Position numbers and translations under genes: made by a program. DNA of 46,934 bases, from the NCBI GenBank assembly GCA_028288365.1, contig JAQBNU010000059.1, positions 1 to 46,934 on the forward strand. The letters run 5' to 3'. This document shows positions 44,578 through 46,934 of this stretch, piece after piece. The DNA comes from Chitinophagaceae bacterium (GTDB lineage Bacteria; Bacteroidota; Bacteroidia; Cytophagales; Cytophagaceae). Each line of letters opens with the position of its first letter. Within the stretch, counting starts at the first letter, position 1. A model generated the notes under the pieces. It was not told the DNA's origin. It made no database searches and saw nothing but the letters and a program-made list of their open reading frames with translations.

Positions 44578-44613
44578 GAGTGGCGAAAGCCCGGCCCGCA
44601 GGGAAACGCCCAA
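44578..44613 (+). repeat. Structured 3'-UTR repeat, copy 2
   Basis: GCGAGTGGCGAAAGCCCGGC continues into CCGCAGGGAAACGCCC on the plus strand. Its reverse complement contains GGGCGTTTCCC and CGGGCCGGGCTTTC, which match the end of the repeat at 14708-14823. It lies about 150 bases downstream of anmK and about 55 bases before the plsY stop. As in copy 1 the sense orientation is that of the upstream gene (anmK). Confidence 0.6.
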
Positions 44614-44666
44614 GCAAAAGTTACTCTACTACAGAGCATTCTATTTAAAATAAAAAAACAGCCCTT

Positions 44667-45308
44667 CTACTTCTTCGCCCGCAAATTCATTTTATTCTCT
44701 TCCCCGTTAATCAGTCGGCGTATATTTTTTTGATGTGTTAAAAAAACAATCGAACACATGGCAAACGCAAACACAATGACAATGGGCTCTCCAGGATTAA
44801 AGTAAGGCAGGAACATCAGGAGAGGAAAAGAAATAGCGGCAATCAGTGAACCTAAGGATACGTATTTGGAAAGTAAAAAAACAATAAGGAAAACAAATAT
44901 GCAGACAAATGCCGCCGGCGCGTGAATAGCGAATACCATGCCCAGTAGAGTTGCTACACCTTTACCACCTTTGAATTTTGCATAGACAGGAAACACGTGA
45001 CCAACCACTGCTGCAATACCATAGAGCAATTTGAAGATGATCATTTTTTCAGGGATGGCCCAACCGAAGCCCACCAATAACTCTGCTGATTGTGTGGCAA
45101 CGTATCCTTTGAGAATATCAATCGCCATGACAATGATACCCGCTTTTGCACCCAATACTCTAAATGTATTGGTAGCGCCGGCATTGCCGCTGCCATGCTC
45201 TCGCACGTCGAAACCATGAAGTAGTTTACTATACCACACAGCGGTTGGTATAGAACCAATAAAATAGGCTCCCAACAATCCTAGTGCGATGTAAATATCA
45301 GTCAACAT
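44667..45308 (-). CDS. plsY: Glycerol-3-phosphate acyltransferase PlsY
   Basis: A 213-residue inner-membrane acyltransferase that uses acyl-phosphate to make lysophosphatidic acid, the first step of phospholipid synthesis. Family motifs are GSIPTAVWYSKLLHG (about 18-32), HGSGNAGATNTFRVLGAKAG (about 38-57, motif 1) and KFKGGKGVATLLGM (about 112-125, motif 2). Five or more membrane helices are visible. The length is normal. It lies 100 bases after the large gene at 45409. Confidence 0.93.
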   Translation of the reverse strand: MLTDIYIALGLLGAYFIGSIPTAVWYSKLLHGFDVREHGSGNAGATNTFRVLGAKAGIIVMAIDILKGYVATQSAELLVGFGWAIPEKMIIFKLLYGIAAVVGHVFPVYAKFKGGKGVATLLGMVFAIHAPAAFVCIFVFLIVFLLSKYVSLGSLIAAISFPLLMFLPYFNPGEPIVIVFAFAMCSIVFLTHQKNIRRLINGEENKMNLRAKK

Positions 45309-45385
45309 ATAGTGTTTTACGAATGATGTTCTCTTCGGGTTTATGAAGAAAGAGGTCGAAAATACTGGTTTAAATCTATAAACCC

Positions 45386-45410
45386 AAAATTGGGTGTTAT
45401 GCCCAATTTT
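45386..45410 (-). terminator. Hairpin at the 3' end of the large gene before plsY
   Basis: AAAATTGGG (45386-45394), a 7-base loop and CCCAATTTT (45402-45410) form a perfect 9-base stem whose right arm overlaps the stop codon at 45409-45411. There is no long T-run after it on the minus strand, so termination would be partial. Confidence 0.45.
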
Positions 45411-46934
45411 ACTTCAGCATGTCTTTCAGCTTTTGCTGATCTCTTTGCTTTTGTTCTTGCTGTTGTTTGGAGAATTCCTTTTTCTTCTTCTCCTCTTCCT
45501 GTTCGTAATTCGTGTCCGTTTCGTTGACTTTGTATTTGTCATACGATTTGTCTTTGGCATCGAACTCGTCGTCTACGCCTTCTGTTACGTCTTTCTTCTT
45601 ACGATTTATTTCTGGCGCAGCCTCTTCTGTCGTTGTATCTTCCTCTTCACCTACGCTGCCTGGTTCCTCCAATTCTTGCTCCTGCATTTCTTCCTGCTTC
45701 GGTTCTTCTACTTCATCATCACTCAACTTATCTACTCCATAGCGCTCTGCAAATGTATTGGTAAACTGCTTCTTCTCCATTGCCTCTCCATTCACAAAGA
45801 AGAACTTGCTTCTATCGGGCATTTCTCCTTTAGACTTAGCAGCGAGTTGGCCATTGAGATCAGAATTGCCTGTCACGATAGACAACCTGTTGTCTTCGTA
45901 ACCGATAAAATACCAGTTTCCATAACTGGCTTCGAGTAAAATATTGACAACATCTCCTTTGAGTGTCTTTCTAATTTCAATATATCCAGGAATTTTTCTA
46001 TTGACTTCATTTTTCAAAATGCTGGTCACGTAGATCTTTCCTGCACTATAAAATGATTTGTATTCTTCAGACCATTTCATGTCGACGTCCTGAAGCACAA
46101 TACCTTTACTGAATACAGAAGATAAAGAATACAGAGGCACAGGCGCGAAGGCTTTTTGTTCTTTGTATTTCGCTACGCCTTGTTCACCGATTTCTTCTGA
46201 CAATTTTTTGTACAGCAAGTTTTCTTTTTGTTGTGTCTTAGCATACGCTGTTTCATTCATATCCAGTTCATCTACCGGAAGAGAAGCAGCGAGGATGTTC
46301 ATGTTTTTACCGAGTGCATCAAGTACGGCAGCATTTACTTTAAAGTTGATGGCCAATAAGAAATTAAAATCAAATAAGCTATCTTTCAGATCCGCAAAAC
46401 CTTCGCCGGCAGAGAACATCGAGAGATTGGCGTTTTGCTCCAGCAAATCAAAGTTGCCCCCAAACTTAATGGTAGACTTATCATCATTATACGATAAGAA
46501 ATTTCCTTTGAGTGCCTGACCACTTAACTTCGACGAATCTCCAATAGCAAACTCGTTGGAATCCGGACGGAATGCCAGGTTGCCGGTTACCGGTAGAATA
46601 GTTTTATCCTTGTCATTCTTTTTCAAAGAGATGAATGTAGTATACAAACTGCTGTTGCCATCAAAGCATAAACCAGTCTGTAGAGGTTTACCGTTGGCTG
46701 CTGTTGCGTTTGCCAAATCAATTTCAACGTGATCTGACTCTCCGTTGTTTTTATATTTTAGCCATTCGGAGTAACTCAATGCGCCGGCCAAATCCAATTT
46801 CACAAAGCCGTCAAATAAAAGAAATTGTTTTCTGGCAAACATGGTCACATCGCCCTTGTAAAGGATCTTGGGACCAATGTGAAGTTTTTCTTCTTCCGTG
46901 ACACGACCTTTACCAACGGTGAAGAATCCATCTT
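45409..46934 (-). CDS. C-terminal part of a large protein of unknown function (cut by window end)
   Basis: The frame stays open to the end of the window, upstream of the internal Met at 46848 (the codons from 46932 read DGFFTVGKGRVTEEE), so about 508 C-terminal residues are present and the start is missing. The visible part begins with beta-rich repeats (GPKILYKGDVTMFARKQFLL; GNLAFRPDSNEFAIGDSSKL). A helical segment follows. The last 115 residues are an extremely charged low-complexity tail (Glu-rich, then Lys/Gln-rich, ending QRDQQKLKDMLK). I do not recognise the family. It precedes plsY by 100 bases. Confidence 0.8.
   Translation of the reverse strand, partial: DGFFTVGKGRVTEEEKLHIGPKILYKGDVTMFARKQFLLFDGFVKLDLAGALSYSEWLKYKNNGESDHVEIDLANATAANGKPLQTGLCFDGNSSLYTTFISLKKNDKDKTILPVTGNLAFRPDSNEFAIGDSSKLSGQALKGNFLSYNDDKSTIKFGGNFDLLEQNANLSMFSAGEGFADLKDSLFDFNFLLAINFKVNAAVLDALGKNMNILAASLPVDELDMNETAYAKTQQKENLLYKKLSEEIGEQGVAKYKEQKAFAPVPLYSLSSVFSKGIVLQDVDMKWSEEYKSFYSAGKIYVTSILKNEVNRKIPGYIEIRKTLKGDVVNILLEASYGNWYFIGYEDNRLSIVTGNSDLNGQLAAKSKGEMPDRSKFFFVNGEAMEKKQFTNTFAERYGVDKLSDDEVEEPKQEEMQEQELEEPGSVGEEEDTTTEEAAPEINRKKKDVTEGVDDEFDAKDKSYDKYKVNETDTNYEQEEEKKKKEFSKQQQEQKQRDQQKLKDMLK

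Noticed and set aside
44527..44733. 68-residue plus-strand frame after anmK
   Set aside because: It crosses the repeat at 44578-44613 and the end of plsY, with no recognisable protein features.
45394..45939. 181-residue plus-strand frame rich in Leu and Phe, looking like a membrane protein
   Set aside because: It is antisense to the Glu/Lys-rich tail of the minus-strand gene; the hydrophobic composition is the mirror of that charged low-complexity sequence.

Overview
The window reads as a chromosomal segment of a free-living member of the phylum Bacteroidota, probably from the Cytophagales/Chitinophagales/Sphingobacteriales side. The evidence is a single MurF-alanine racemase fusion protein, two secreted proteins with the C-terminal domain used by the type IX secretion/gliding system, a DUF4421 barrel, Bacteroidota-type promoters (TTTG, about 20 bases, TAnnTTTG), weak or absent Shine-Dalgarno sequences and moderate GC. 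Species cannot be named from the sequence alone. I see no rRNA, tRNA, CRISPR array, insertion-sequence transposase, prophage or plasmid gene.

Layout. 31-6099 (minus) is a tripartite RND efflux operon: GbsR/MarR-type regulator, TolC-like channel, adaptor, inner-membrane pump. A paralogous regulator is transcribed away from it (6313-6780). 6784-9211 (minus) holds a thioesterase, a lipoprotein and a secreted adhesin-like protein. 9364-17889 (minus) is a branched-chain amino-acid cluster in the order leuA-leuC-[lipocalin-like gene]-leuD-leuB-ilvD-ilvB, without ilvN or ilvC. 18402-22169 (minus) carries murF-alr and an MFS transporter, with recX diverging. 22757-24687 holds a small HTH protein, an orphan 130-residue protein and a propeller-like lipoprotein. 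24827-28527 (minus) holds aspartokinase, lumazine synthase, a TPR protein and the E1-alpha subunit of pyruvate/2-oxoacid dehydrogenase. 28577-33515 (plus) holds recF, a DUF721 protein and a 1111-residue SBBP/PKD protein. 33591-36734 (minus) is a UvrD-type helicase fused to an iron-sulfur nuclease. 36887-38008 (plus) is a DUF4421 outer-membrane protein. 38249-43265 (minus) is an envelope-biogenesis operon: coaX, outer-membrane protein, lptC, small membrane protein, PpiD/SurA-type foldase. anmK (plus), plsY (minus) and a large unrecognised protein cut by the window end follow.

How the genes work together. The leu/ilv block supplies nearly all of leucine synthesis. The murF-alr, anmK, lptC, PpiD and plsY genes serve envelope construction and recycling. 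recF, recX and the helicase-nuclease serve DNA repair. The protein-coding content is mostly known families.

The least explained material lies between genes: two palindromic elements with about 33-base terminal inverted repeats and apparent compensatory changes; a nested set of short palindromes upstream of leuA; two copies of a structured repeat placed in 3' untranslated regions; and a recurring AGTGATCAGT word that sits directly at stop codons. The clearest regulatory signal is an operator-like inverted repeat centred on the -33 box of the efflux operon.
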